In this document: positions 1 through 7,458 of the stretch, in pieces
Layout: each line of letters opens with the position of its first letter
Numbering within the stretch: position 1 is the first letter of the stretch
Assembly: GCA_014860845.1 (NCBI GenBank)
Contig: JACZIY010000157.1
Span: 1 to 14,270, forward strand
Length of the DNA: 14,270 nucleotides
From: Anaerolineaceae bacterium
GTDB taxonomy: Bacteria; Chloroflexota; Anaerolineae; Anaerolineales; Anaerolineaceae
Direction: 5' to 3'
Notes under the pieces: model-generated
What the model saw: the letters and a program-made list of their open reading frames with translations, nothing else
Databases searched by the model: none
What the model was told of the DNA's origin: nothing
Program-made: the position numbers and the translations under genes

Positions 1-2156
1 TACACTTCTGCTACCTGTGTACATAATTTGGGATATTTAAAAACAACGTCTTGAGGAATGCCTTCAAACCATTTCAAAACGGTTGTCATTTGCCCGTTTT
101 CCAGATACTTGCGAAAATGCAGGTCTATCAAGCGGCTTGTATTATCCCAGTGCTTGGCAGCTAAAGAATGAGAAATGGACTTATCTATCCGCCCATTATT
201 TTCAAACCATGTTGAAGCACGCATGTGAAGGATTGGAAGCAATTTTGGTGAAGTCTGTTCAAGACGAGAGTGTAACAAATCTGCAAAGAGATGGTGGTAT
301 CGATACCAAATTCGGTCATCGTCTAGTGGCACGATAAATAGATTTGAAGAATCCAACTCAGTCAGGAGGCTTTGACTTTCGCGTTGAATTGTCGAAAAAT
401 CATTTAAGGATTTTGCGGTATGAATCTCCTGGTTGGTTTTTCTATCAAGAACAAAATCGCATAATGGACCGTTCAATCGTTCCAAAATGGAAGAGCGCAG
501 CAAGAAGACCTGCATCTCCATGGATTGGCGGTTCAAAGCTTCTTCCGTCAGGTAATCAATAATGAATCGGTGGCTACCAGAAAATTCCTCAATAAACTTG
601 GAAATATCCAAACGTCCTTGCATAGAGAGAGCCGCCATTTGCAGCCCTGCAACCCATCCTTCAGTGCGATTTTCGAGTATTGAGATCTGTTCAGGAGTCA
701 GCAACAAGTTAAATGTTTTTGACAAAAAAGTTGAGATTTCAGAAGAAGTAAAACGTAAGTCTTTTGCCCGGAGCTCGTTTAGTTGATTGCGACCACGAAA
801 GAGTGCTAATGGAAAAGGGGGATCAGACCGGGTGGAGATCACAAGATGGACATTAACAGGTAAATGTTCAAGAAGAAAGATTACACCATCATGTATAGTT
901 TGATTGCTGATGAACTGGTAGTCGTCCAAAACCAGTAGCACAGACTGAGGAAGCTCTTGCAACTCATTAATCAACATCGATATAGGCGTAGTTGGATACA
1001 GTGATTGAGAGGACTGAAGTATGGATTGGGTTTCTTCGCCAATCTCTGGCCGTGCAGATTTTAAAGCAGCGGTTATGTAAGTCAGAAAACGGATAGGGTC
1101 ATTATCACCTGCATCCAGTGACAACCAGCAGACCGACCATGGGGAAAATGGTTTTACTTTTCTCCTTGTCTCAATCCATTCTGATAAAATTGTTGTTTTC
1201 CCATAACCTGCCGGCGCACTGATCAAAGTAAGGGCGCAATTTAAACTCTGTTCCAATTTTTCGATGAGATTTGGTCGCGATACTATTCCGGTACGATGAT
1301 GCGGTATGAAGAGCTTTTGCCTGATAAGAGGTTCATTAATTTTTCGTGCCGCAAGTTGTATAGCGCCGAATTGCGATTGTCCAATGGATCGACCGATCGC
1401 ACCAGTCTGGATCTTCTGTATTAAAGCAATGGTCTCTTTTTCAGGAGGCTGAGCCAGTTCATCTTGCATCAAATGCATGAATTCTTCGTAATGACGCAAA
1501 GCAGCGCTTCTCTGTCCAGACAAAGCATACACTTGAAGTAGAATGCGCTGGGCATTTTCATTTAGGCGATCCAGGTTGACCCATCGTCGTGCCACCAGGA
1601 TTGCTTTTTCCCATTCCCCATTTCCAGAGTATGCATGAGCCAATTTCTCAAGGGTAGAAGCCAGGTCTGCGCGAAATCCTTCTCGTTCAAGATACTGCCA
1701 ATCATCAAACGCTGGACAGTCGCGAAGATTCATCCCTTCTAAAAAATCTCCCCGGTATAAGGAAACAGCTTTTTCGAGGTCATTAACACATTCAGCACAT
1801 TTGGAAATTTTGGTATGTTGATGCGTTTTCACAGATTCAAGTATTAAATGTAACTCTTGGACATCTTGCCAGACAAGGGAATCGGGATTGATACCAACAT
1901 TTTCATGACTACTAATAAGTATTTCTGGTCCTAACAACTTATTAATTGAGAAAAGAGTTCGGCGCAAATTTGCCATTGCATGGGCTTGGTCAAACTCAGA
2001 CCAAAAAAGTGTTGCAATGCTTTCTCTTGATGGAGGAGCAGAGGAAAGACCTAATAAGGCCAGTAGAGCGGTAGCTTTTCGTGTCTCCATATGGATTGCG
2101 ACGTTATCACACTTGATAATTGGCAATCCCAACCAGAATAGTTTAATTTTTTTCAT
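1..2156 (-). CDS. BTAD-MalT hybrid STAND transcriptional regulator, 3' end cut by window edge
   Basis: Reading the minus strand from ATG at 2156 stays open for 718 codons to the window edge, so the C-terminus is missing. The first ~37 residues (MKKIKLFWLG..., then METRKATALLALLGL) match the start of SARP/BTAD-type regulators: a winged-helix-like segment, then helical BTAD repeats to about residue 250 (FLEGMNL, EREGFRADL, RILLQVYALSGQRSAALRHY). A MalT-type linker (LIRQKLFIPHHRTGIVSRPNL) leads into a STAND ATPase: Walker A APAGYGKT (about 314-321), Walker B LLVLDDY (Asp 411-412), the STRSDPP motif, then NRTEGWVAGLQMAAL and YRYHHLFADLL. Such proteins are ATP- and ligand-dependent transcription activators in the cytoplasm. 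Unlike the MalT-type gene at the right of the window, the DNA-binding part is N-terminal; whether a LuxR HTH also ends it cannot be seen. There is no clear Shine-Dalgarno. It is divergent from the serine hydrolase set, a plausible target. Confidence 0.9.
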   Translation of the reverse strand, partial: MKKIKLFWLGLPIIKCDNVAIHMETRKATALLALLGLSSAPPSRESIATLFWSEFDQAHAMANLRRTLFSINKLLGPEILISSHENVGINPDSLVWQDVQELHLILESVKTHQHTKISKCAECVNDLEKAVSLYRGDFLEGMNLRDCPAFDDWQYLEREGFRADLASTLEKLAHAYSGNGEWEKAILVARRWVNLDRLNENAQRILLQVYALSGQRSAALRHYEEFMHLMQDELAQPPEKETIALIQKIQTGAIGRSIGQSQFGAIQLAARKINEPLIRQKLFIPHHRTGIVSRPNLIEKLEQSLNCALTLISAPAGYGKTTILSEWIETRRKVKPFSPWSVCWLSLDAGDNDPIRFLTYITAALKSARPEIGEETQSILQSSQSLYPTTPISMLINELQELPQSVLLVLDDYQFISNQTIHDGVIFLLEHLPVNVHLVISTRSDPPFPLALFRGRNQLNELRAKDLRFTSSEISTFLSKTFNLLLTPEQISILENRTEGWVAGLQMAALSMQGRLDISKFIEEFSGSHRFIIDYLTEEALNRQSMEMQVFLLRSSILERLNGPLCDFVLDRKTNQEIHTAKSLNDFSTIQRESQSLLTELDSSNLFIVPLDDDRIWYRYHHLFADLLHSRLEQTSPKLLPILHMRASTWFENNGRIDKSISHSLAAKHWDNTSRLIDLHFRKYLENGQMTTVLKWFEGIPQDVVFKYPKLCTQVAEV

Positions 2157-2178
2157 CAGGCATGTTTGCTTTTATTTA

Positions 2179-2184
2179 ATTATA
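2179..2184 (-). promoter_or_regulatory. Candidate -10 element of the BTAD-MalT regulator
   Basis: The minus strand reads TATAAT, a perfect -10, with start of transcription expected near 2172 and thus a leader of only about 16 nt before ATG 2156. No good -35 lies 16-18 bases upstream, so the promoter may need an activator. The 2157-2383 gap is the divergent control region between the regulator and the plus-strand set. In it I see no convincing plus-strand promoter, only a GATAAG...CTTATC inverted pair near 2273-2299. Confidence 0.45.
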
Positions 2185-2383
2185 CAGATGCACCGGAATT
2201 TGATATGGATAACATGAAATAAACTTCCCAATAATGGTGTTTCTAACGAATTTTCAACGATAATGTACCATCGATAAGGTAATGTAAGAGCGTCTTATCT
2301 AATGTTCACGATGGTTAAAACACATCGGCAAGAAATATTTTTACTTATTTTCATTTTGGAAAATAATGCTAAGGAGTTGCCAC

Positions 2384-3901
2384 ATGCCCCATAGAACTCT
2401 TTCTTCAATTGTTGTTTTAATTAGTATTGTTTTCTCGGCTGCCCTACTCCCTTTGAATATCGTTTCGGTAAATACAGCTGGCGATATCAATAGAATAGAT
2501 AGCTATGTCAACACTGCGATGCAGCGGCACAATATTCCGGGCTTAGCCTTGGCGATTACACAAGGAGACCAGATAACTTTCAGTAAAGGTTATGGCAAGG
2601 CGGGGGGTGGGCGGATTGTCACACCTGATACACCATTTTATATAGGCTCACAAAGCAAATCTTTCACTGCTCTGTCCATTATGCAGTTGGTGGAGCAAGG
2701 AAAACTTGAATTGAATACCTCAGTTCAAACCTACCTTCCCTGGTTCCAGGTAGCCGATCCTCAGGCTTCGCAACTAATAACGATTCGTCAATTGCTGCAG
2801 CACACCAGTGGATTATCCGAAGAAGGCTATGTCGCTGATTTTCCTCCTGACACTGATCTTGAAACCATGGTGCGGGATCTATCCAGAGCAAATATCACTG
2901 CTCCTGTCGGATCAAAAATGCAATACTTCAACCAGGGTTATAGCACCTTGGGATTAATAATCGAAACGGTAACAGGGCAATCGTACGGCGAATATATCTA
3001 CGAACACATTTTCGCCCCGTTGAAGATGAGAAATTCCTTCACCGATTCGGAATTAGCAAATACTGCAGATTTATCGCAAGGTTATTCACAAATCTTTATG
3101 CTTGCAGTACCGTTAAAACAGATCGTTTACCAGAGCGACCTACCCGCCGGATACATCATTTCAACAGCCAATGATATGGCTCGTTTTTTGATGACATTAG
3201 GTAACGGTGGTGAACTGGATGGAGTGCGCATCCTTACCCCAGAAAATGTTCAGTTGATCTTCACTCCCAATTATGCCATCAATAGTACTTATGGTTTTGG
3301 CTGGTATATCTCGAAGTATTACGGAGAAACTCAGATCACACATGGTGGTGACACAGAACGATTTCACACCAGTGTGCTGCTGCTGCCAGAAAGAGACCTA
3401 TCATTGGTGATTTTGATTAACGAAAATCACTTACTTAAGGATTTCAATGAATACAACGCATTGCTTTGGGATGTAGCTGCCATTCTAACCAATCATCCAA
3501 TGCCAAAAGAAGGTTTATCTTCGACAATTTTTGGTTGGGGATTTTTTGTGCTATGGCTCATCATATTGGCGTCAGCTGTTCGCAAATTTGAAAATTTTTC
3601 AAAATGGCGTTCAAAAATGCTGACCTGGAATAAGTGGTATAAAAGTTTTGATATAGCAAAGCACATGTTATGGATTGTATTAACCATCGTGATTGTAATA
3701 ATCATTGTGCCAAATTTTTTGGGACGGAGTTTTAGTATGCGATGGTTTTCCGGATTCCTACCGGATATTGCAATTATCGTATCCACACTCGTACTGGTTG
3801 ATGTGTTACAGATAGTGTTGAAGTTGTGGATTATCATACGCCAGAAGAAGGTTCCTATGGTAATTCCAAATAGTAAATTTTGGATAGGTTCGTCAATTTA
3901 A
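2384..3901 (+). CDS. Membrane-anchored serine hydrolase of the class C beta-lactamase / DD-peptidase family
   Basis: A 505-residue protein of the Beta-lactamase (PF00144) fold, members of which are penicillin-binding DD-peptidases, esterases or beta-lactamases acting outside the membrane. The three expected motifs are present: SxxK as SQSK (Ser89, Lys92), YxN as YFN (181-183), and HGG (320-322). An N-terminal hydrophobic stretch (about 7-30) is a signal peptide or anchor. After the catalytic domain there are three more membrane helices (about 382-400, 428-447, 460-485), a layout seen in long serine hydrolases of Gram-positive-type and Chloroflexota genomes. The start is placed at 2384, six codons inside the longest frame, because AAGGAG lies seven bases upstream; ATG 2366 precedes that site. 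It is first of the plus-strand set and divergent from the BTAD-MalT regulator. The substrate cannot be read from sequence; beta-lactam hydrolysis is not implied. Confidence 0.9.
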   Translation: MPHRTLSSIVVLISIVFSAALLPLNIVSVNTAGDINRIDSYVNTAMQRHNIPGLALAITQGDQITFSKGYGKAGGGRIVTPDTPFYIGSQSKSFTALSIMQLVEQGKLELNTSVQTYLPWFQVADPQASQLITIRQLLQHTSGLSEEGYVADFPPDTDLETMVRDLSRANITAPVGSKMQYFNQGYSTLGLIIETVTGQSYGEYIYEHIFAPLKMRNSFTDSELANTADLSQGYSQIFMLAVPLKQIVYQSDLPAGYIISTANDMARFLMTLGNGGELDGVRILTPENVQLIFTPNYAINSTYGFGWYISKYYGETQITHGGDTERFHTSVLLLPERDLSLVILINENHLLKDFNEYNALLWDVAAILTNHPMPKEGLSSTIFGWGFFVLWLIILASAVRKFENFSKWRSKMLTWNKWYKSFDIAKHMLWIVLTIVIVIIIVPNFLGRSFSMRWFSGFLPDIAIIVSTLVLVDVLQIVLKLWIIIRQKKVPMVIPNSKFWIGSSI

Positions 3902-4008
3902 TTCTTACTTTCAAGGTGGTTAGCAAATAATCAACCAGCTAAACCATTTATGTATCTGAAAGTGGATGTCGTGCTGAAATAAATTTATTTTGATAATGGA
4001 AAATAATT

Positions 4009-4554
4009 ATGAAACTTGTTTTTGGTCGAATTAATCTGGGGACAGTTGCTTTTTCCAATACAGGAATCAAGCGCTCTCATCCAGAAAAGTTAGGTGGTGT
4101 TGGAAAAGTCCATAAGAAGGGAACAATGGCAAAGTATACCGATGATCCAAACAGCAATCAAGGCGCAAATTTGACCCTTTGGGCTGAGGCAATCTGGTTC
4201 CCTTCTGTTTGGTTGACAGACTCACGTACCCATTGGGAGCCTGTAGACGAAGACACAGCACTCCTGTATGTGCCATTTGATGATGGTGAGGAGAATTTTC
4301 TGGTGAGGTTCAATCCCAATACAGGATTGATTGATGTGATGGAATCGATGCGCTTCCGGGAAATTGGCGAATACCAACAAAAAATGTTATGGATTCTACG
4401 TAATGAGATCAAACAGCCAATGGATCAAAACAAAGTCATTTCAGTTGGATCAGCGACATGGCTGGATCAGGGTTCACCCTGGGCTTTCTTTGCTGTTGAA
4501 GAAATAATCTTCAACGTAGATGTAAACCCTTATATCCTTCAGAGAGGGTATTGA
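4009..4554 (+). CDS. DUF6544/DUF6920-like protein, apparently N-terminally short
   Basis: A 181-residue protein with no membrane helix. The middle (NQGANLTLWAEAIWFPSVWL, then HWEPVDEDTALLYV and FNPNTGLIDVMESMRFRE) recalls the conserved core of the DUF6544/DUF6920 family, in which a DQG..LRYLAE..WFPSALL motif is followed by a beta-rich domain ending in an R-rich strand. Family members as I remember them are about 250-290 residues, with a membrane segment and a W/AEQYF-containing strand region before this core; here only about 50 residues precede it. The gene is therefore either a short variant or has lost its N-terminal third. The upstream gap (3902-4008) holds no recognisable lost part in any frame I read. 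There is no strong ribosome site before ATG 4009, which fits a decaying or re-started gene. It follows the serine hydrolase by 107 bases. Function unknown. Confidence 0.6.
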   Translation: MKLVFGRINLGTVAFSNTGIKRSHPEKLGGVGKVHKKGTMAKYTDDPNSNQGANLTLWAEAIWFPSVWLTDSRTHWEPVDEDTALLYVPFDDGEENFLVRFNPNTGLIDVMESMRFREIGEYQQKMLWILRNEIKQPMDQNKVISVGSATWLDQGSPWAFFAVEEIIFNVDVNPYILQRGY

Positions 4555-4599
4555 GGTTGGTTGTTTGGCGATCTTATATTATGAGCCGGAGAGATTGTT

Positions 4600-4842
4600 A
4601 TGAATAACGGAAATGAAATATTAATGTCAACTCTGTTGTCCTCCACAACACTTTTGGTGATTGTTGGCAAGATCGTTTCTACGATTGAACTTTTTAAGAA
4701 AAGCAAGCGATATAACAAACATGCCAGAAGGTTGATGATTGTGTTGTTAGTCATCTCTCTTGGATTTAGTCTGTATTTGCTGTATATGGCTTTCGCATTC
4801 GGTAATCCACATCCATCCGCTTCACCTGTACTGTTATATTGA
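4600..4842 (+). CDS. Small two-helix membrane protein
   Basis: An 80-residue protein of no family I recognise. Two hydrophobic segments are visible, about residues 9-28 (MSTLLSSTTLLVIVGKIV) and 45-68 (LMIVLLVISLGFSLYLLYMAFAFG), separated by a strongly basic loop (KKSKRYNKHARR), so both ends are predicted outside and the loop inside by the positive-inside rule. A good ribosome site, GGAGAG at 4588-4593, sits six bases before the ATG, which supports real translation. Its stop codon lies inside the ribosome site of the HEATH protein gene, so the two are probably translationally linked and may form a membrane pair. Confidence 0.7.
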   Translation: MNNGNEILMSTLLSSTTLLVIVGKIVSTIELFKKSKRYNKHARRLMIVLLVISLGFSLYLLYMAFAFGNPHPSASPVLLY

Positions 4843-4853
4843 GGTGTGAAATA

Positions 4854-5954
4854 ATGAAACTAAAAAAATTCGGATGCTTTCGTTTTATTCTGTTTGGTTT
4901 TTCTACGTCGTTTATCCTGTGCTTAATCTTAATTGTTCTGGTAACCTGGGATAACACTCACTTGCCTGAGCGTTCTAAGACCGCCGAAAGGCTAGCTCAA
5001 CAGGAAAAAGACCTTCTCATCGAGTCCCTGCACCTGCGCCAAACGATTGGAAATGAAGTGCTGCCCGGATGGGACCAGGCTGAGATCCCGGTTATTCTAT
5101 ATAATGAGGCATATGCTTTCCTGGTGGATATCAACAGCCCACCACCTGATGGTTGGGTGACTGTGTGTAAGCGGGAACAGCTTGGTGCAGCCTGGGAGAT
5201 TGTCCCAGGGGATGATTTTCAGGGTAAGCCCTATTATCGCCAGGCTATCTCAACCGGGGTTACACCACAAGCCTTAATGGTCAAAATTGGTGAAACCTAT
5301 GCAGCCACGCTGACAACCCATGAATATTATCAAATACTCATGCGTGAGTTGATCCGTGCCGATCTCCCTGGCTTTTTAATCCCGGTATTACCTTACCGCA
5401 TAGCGATTGGACTACTAATAGACAGCTCGGACCAGTATGTCACACTTATCCTACATGAAGCCACTCACGCTTATCAGGGTCTTACAGCTCCAGAACGTCT
5501 GGTGGCCGGAGAACAAGCCAACCATGACCTGGAGCAGGTGTACCCCTGGGAGAATGACAGCCTGCGCGAGGACTGGCAGGCTGAACTGGATTTACTGGCG
5601 CGTGCGTTGCAAGCAGAGACAGATAAGGAGACCCGCCAACTGACACAGGAATTTTTGGAGGTTCGACAATCACGCCGCGTAACGGCAGGATTGAGCGCAG
5701 ACCTGATCGAGTTTGAACGCCATAGGGAATGGGTTGAAGGGATCGGTCGTTATGCCGAACTGAGTGTATACCGTCTTGCCCAAGCAAGCAGCGGGTATGC
5801 GCCGGTTGAAGAGATACTAAATGACCCACGTTTTCATCAGTACAAAAAATTCGATAATCGCTGGAAGCGTGAAGTCGAACAGATTAAGCGTATGGCACGA
5901 GATGAGGACAAAAGCAGGTTCTATTACACCACCATTTCCCAAGGCGAACCTTGA
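4854..5954 (+). CDS. Membrane-anchored putative zinc metallopeptidase with HEATH motif
   Basis: A 366-residue protein with a basic N-terminus and one membrane helix (about 11-32, FILFGFSTSFILCLILIVLV), so the rest should face outside. At residues 201-205 it reads HEATH within VTLILHEATHAYQ, the HExxH zinc-binding pattern of zincins preceded by the usual hydrophobic strand; His201 and His205 would bind zinc and Glu202 act as base. A third ligand cannot be fixed: candidates are Glu244 in DWQAELDLL or the glutamates of EWVEGIGRYAEL (292-302), both in helical segments. The longest frame begins at a TTG (4839), but GAGGTG at 4841-4846 lies seven bases before ATG 4854, so I chose 4854. It is last in the plus-strand set, 11 bases after the two-helix gene. 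I do not recognise a named family; activity is inferred from the motif alone. Confidence 0.75.
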   Translation: MKLKKFGCFRFILFGFSTSFILCLILIVLVTWDNTHLPERSKTAERLAQQEKDLLIESLHLRQTIGNEVLPGWDQAEIPVILYNEAYAFLVDINSPPPDGWVTVCKREQLGAAWEIVPGDDFQGKPYYRQAISTGVTPQALMVKIGETYAATLTTHEYYQILMRELIRADLPGFLIPVLPYRIAIGLLIDSSDQYVTLILHEATHAYQGLTAPERLVAGEQANHDLEQVYPWENDSLREDWQAELDLLARALQAETDKETRQLTQEFLEVRQSRRVTAGLSADLIEFERHREWVEGIGRYAELSVYRLAQASSGYAPVEEILNDPRFHQYKKFDNRWKREVEQIKRMARDEDKSRFYYTTISQGEP

Positions 5955-6304
5955 AACCGCGTTTGAGCAGTTCTTTCACCCCGGCATCTCTCTGATATAT
6001 GAAAGTCGTCACAATCGCCGCAAATAGTGTCCCCCATCACCCAAGGTTGAGGGCGAGAATATTTTTTACACCTTCGGGGGCAAACCAAGGATTATTTCCA
6101 GATTTCTGAGCGAATGGAAATAGAACATTGGCAAACTGAGACTGCCGCTTGCCCAGGAAGATACCCTCTCCGTCCACGATTACATCTCAGTCTGGCTGGC
6201 AGCGTGCATGGATTCGAACAAGTGAATTTCCATTTATTTTCCCCCATAATAGTGATTTGAAACACATCCCTGGTGGGGGGGGGGAGAAGGAGAAAAGCCT
6301 AAAC
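5955..6304. other. Gene-free stretch with a ten-G run
   Basis: No reading frame here looks like a real protein; those present are short and overlap the end of the HEATH gene or run through low-complexity sequence. A homopolymer of ten G occupies 6275-6284. Near 6208-6220 the string GGATTCGAAC resembles a tRNA T-arm on the minus strand, but flanking bases do not pair. The stretch lies between two convergent units and may be decayed sequence. Confidence 0.6.
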
Positions 6305-6342
6305 AAAAAAAGCCACCTAAATATTCAAGTGGCTTTTTTTTT
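6305..6342. terminator. Bidirectional intrinsic terminator between convergent units
   Basis: An inverted repeat with arms AAAAAAAGCCAC and GTGGCTTTTTTT around a 12-base loop, A-rich on one side and T-rich on the other, works in both directions. It lies 13 bases past the stop of the CPBP protease gene (minus) and about 350 bases past the HEATH gene (plus). Confidence 0.9.
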
Positions 6343-6355
6343 AAAATTAAAAAAT

Positions 6356-7195
6356 CTACGTAGCTTCCCGTTTTAACCTTTTCGGGCCAAACTGCCACAC
6401 AATTACAACAACCAACGCGATTGTAAGGCCAAAGAACAGCAACCCGCCAATATCCGTTTCAAAAGTTGGAAAGAGGAAATTGGTCCAGTTGAACATGGTA
6501 TGGAATATCAAAGTTGCAAAGATACTGCGGTTGGTATTGTTATAAATCCAGGTAAACAAGATCGTGATCAGGATGTCGGTCAGGAATATTCCCCACATTG
6601 GACGGTTGTAATAAGATTCTTCACGCGTAACGAAAAACAGCGGCAAGTGCCAACTGGCCCACAAAAAGCCCATGATGATACTGGCTGAGAGCGCATTAAA
6701 TTTTTTCTGCAGGCGGTCTGTAGCATAGCCACGCCAGCCAAACTCTTCCTGTAAAGGACCTCCCAGGAGAAAGATGACAACAAATGCAATAACAGCATAA
6801 ATAGGCAGCGGCGTATTCCCCGCTTCGCGTACTATCCAGGCCTCTGGAATTGTTTCACCAGCAAACTGTGCGACCAGCAGCGGCAGCCCAATAAGTAAAG
6901 GCAGCAATAAAAAGATAATCAGATACCACTTCCAGCCGATTTTGACATTCAGGCCGCGTTTGATCAATGCTTTGACCCCGCTCCAGCCTTCATAAATGAT
7001 TGTCATCAAAAAGGCGGCAACAAACGGCCCATAGGCTGCAGGGTTATTGCTCCCAGATAGAAACTGGTACAAACCATCAGGTAAACTGAGGAAGCCCTGT
7101 TCTGCCAGTGCTAGCGGCACCCAGAATAACCAGCTGAAGCCAAAGGCAAGGATAAAAAATAGCCAGACATTCCCTTTCAATTTTTCTTCTTTCAT
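6356..7195 (-). CDS. CPBP family intramembrane glutamic/metallo protease (CAAX protease/Abi type)
   Basis: A 279-residue integral membrane protein with about seven to eight hydrophobic segments (around 10-30, 53-68, 90-112, 133-147, 170-188, 202-218, 225-245, 251-268). The CPBP/Abi motifs are complete: EExxxR as EEFGWR (150-155), FxxxxxH as FLWASWH (178-183, followed by LPLF), and HxxxN as HTMFN (232-236). These glutamate and histidine residues form the intramembrane active site that, in eukaryotic Rce1, cuts prenylated CAAX proteins; bacterial members have roles in peptide pheromone or bacteriocin processing and self-immunity. GGAGG lies ten bases before the ATG at 7195. It is a single-gene unit between a candidate promoter upstream and the bidirectional terminator downstream. 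The substrate is unknown; closeness to an ABC exporter hints at peptide processing but does not prove it. Confidence 0.93.
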   Translation of the reverse strand: MKEEKLKGNVWLFFILAFGFSWLFWVPLALAEQGFLSLPDGLYQFLSGSNNPAAYGPFVAAFLMTIIYEGWSGVKALIKRGLNVKIGWKWYLIIFLLLPLLIGLPLLVAQFAGETIPEAWIVREAGNTPLPIYAVIAFVVIFLLGGPLQEEFGWRGYATDRLQKKFNALSASIIMGFLWASWHLPLFFVTREESYYNRPMWGIFLTDILITILFTWIYNNTNRSIFATLIFHTMFNWTNFLFPTFETDIGGLLFFGLTIALVVVIVWQFGPKRLKREAT

Positions 7196-7220
7196 AATGA
7201 TAAATCCTCCAAAATAGTTG

Positions 7221-7248
7221 ATTAAATACCTTACACGATAGTTAACAA
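7221..7248 (-). promoter_or_regulatory. Candidate promoter of the CPBP protease gene
   Basis: On the minus strand TTGTTA (7248-7243) and TTTAAT (7226-7221) are 16 bases apart, predicting a start near 7214 and a leader of about 20 nt carrying GGAGG. Hexamers match consensus at 4/6 and 5/6. An inverted repeat (7237-7253) overlaps the -35. Confidence 0.4.
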
Positions 7249-7253
7249 TTATC
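7237..7253. promoter_or_regulatory. Imperfect operator-like inverted repeat over the CPBP -35
   Basis: GATAGTT-AAC-AATTATC is a 7-3-7 inverted repeat with one mismatch. It overlaps the candidate -35, where a dimeric repressor could block RNA polymerase. No binding protein can be named. Confidence 0.3.
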
Positions 7254-7267
7254 TGATTAAAAAGTTA

Positions 7268-7280
7268 CTTGATAATCAAG
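7268..7280. promoter_or_regulatory. Perfect 6-1-6 palindrome upstream of the CPBP promoter
   Basis: CTTGATAATCAAG has two exact six-base arms around one base and lies about 60 bases upstream of the predicted start, a usual place for a dimeric activator. It is not followed by a T run, so it is unlikely to be a terminator. Confidence 0.3.
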
Positions 7281-7458
7281 CAACACCAGTATTTGTTGAC
7301 AATGCTAAAATCAAAGAATAAGATTTGGATAAGAAAAAACTGAATCTAAGTCATGATTTATCTTCCTTTCTGTCTTTGTTAGAGTTGATTATGTTTTTCT
7401 TCACTTCGATTAAGCTCGTTTTGAGTCTCTTTCCAATGCAAAATGGATCAAATATGGA

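Noticed and set aside
83..786. Three small plus-strand reading frames at the left end
   Set aside because: They lie antisense within the long open minus-strand regulator frame and have no ribosome sites or recognisable motifs.
6195..6225. A second tRNA remnant, because the minus strand reads GTTCGAATCC
   Set aside because: The five bases on each side of the TTCGAAT loop (ACTTG and CCATG) do not form a T-stem, and no acceptor or anticodon arm can be placed. A chance match is as likely.
5821..6376. Two plus-strand frames following the HEATH gene
   Set aside because: The first overlaps the end of the HEATH gene in another frame. The second runs through the G tract and the terminator. Neither has a ribosome site or protein-like composition.
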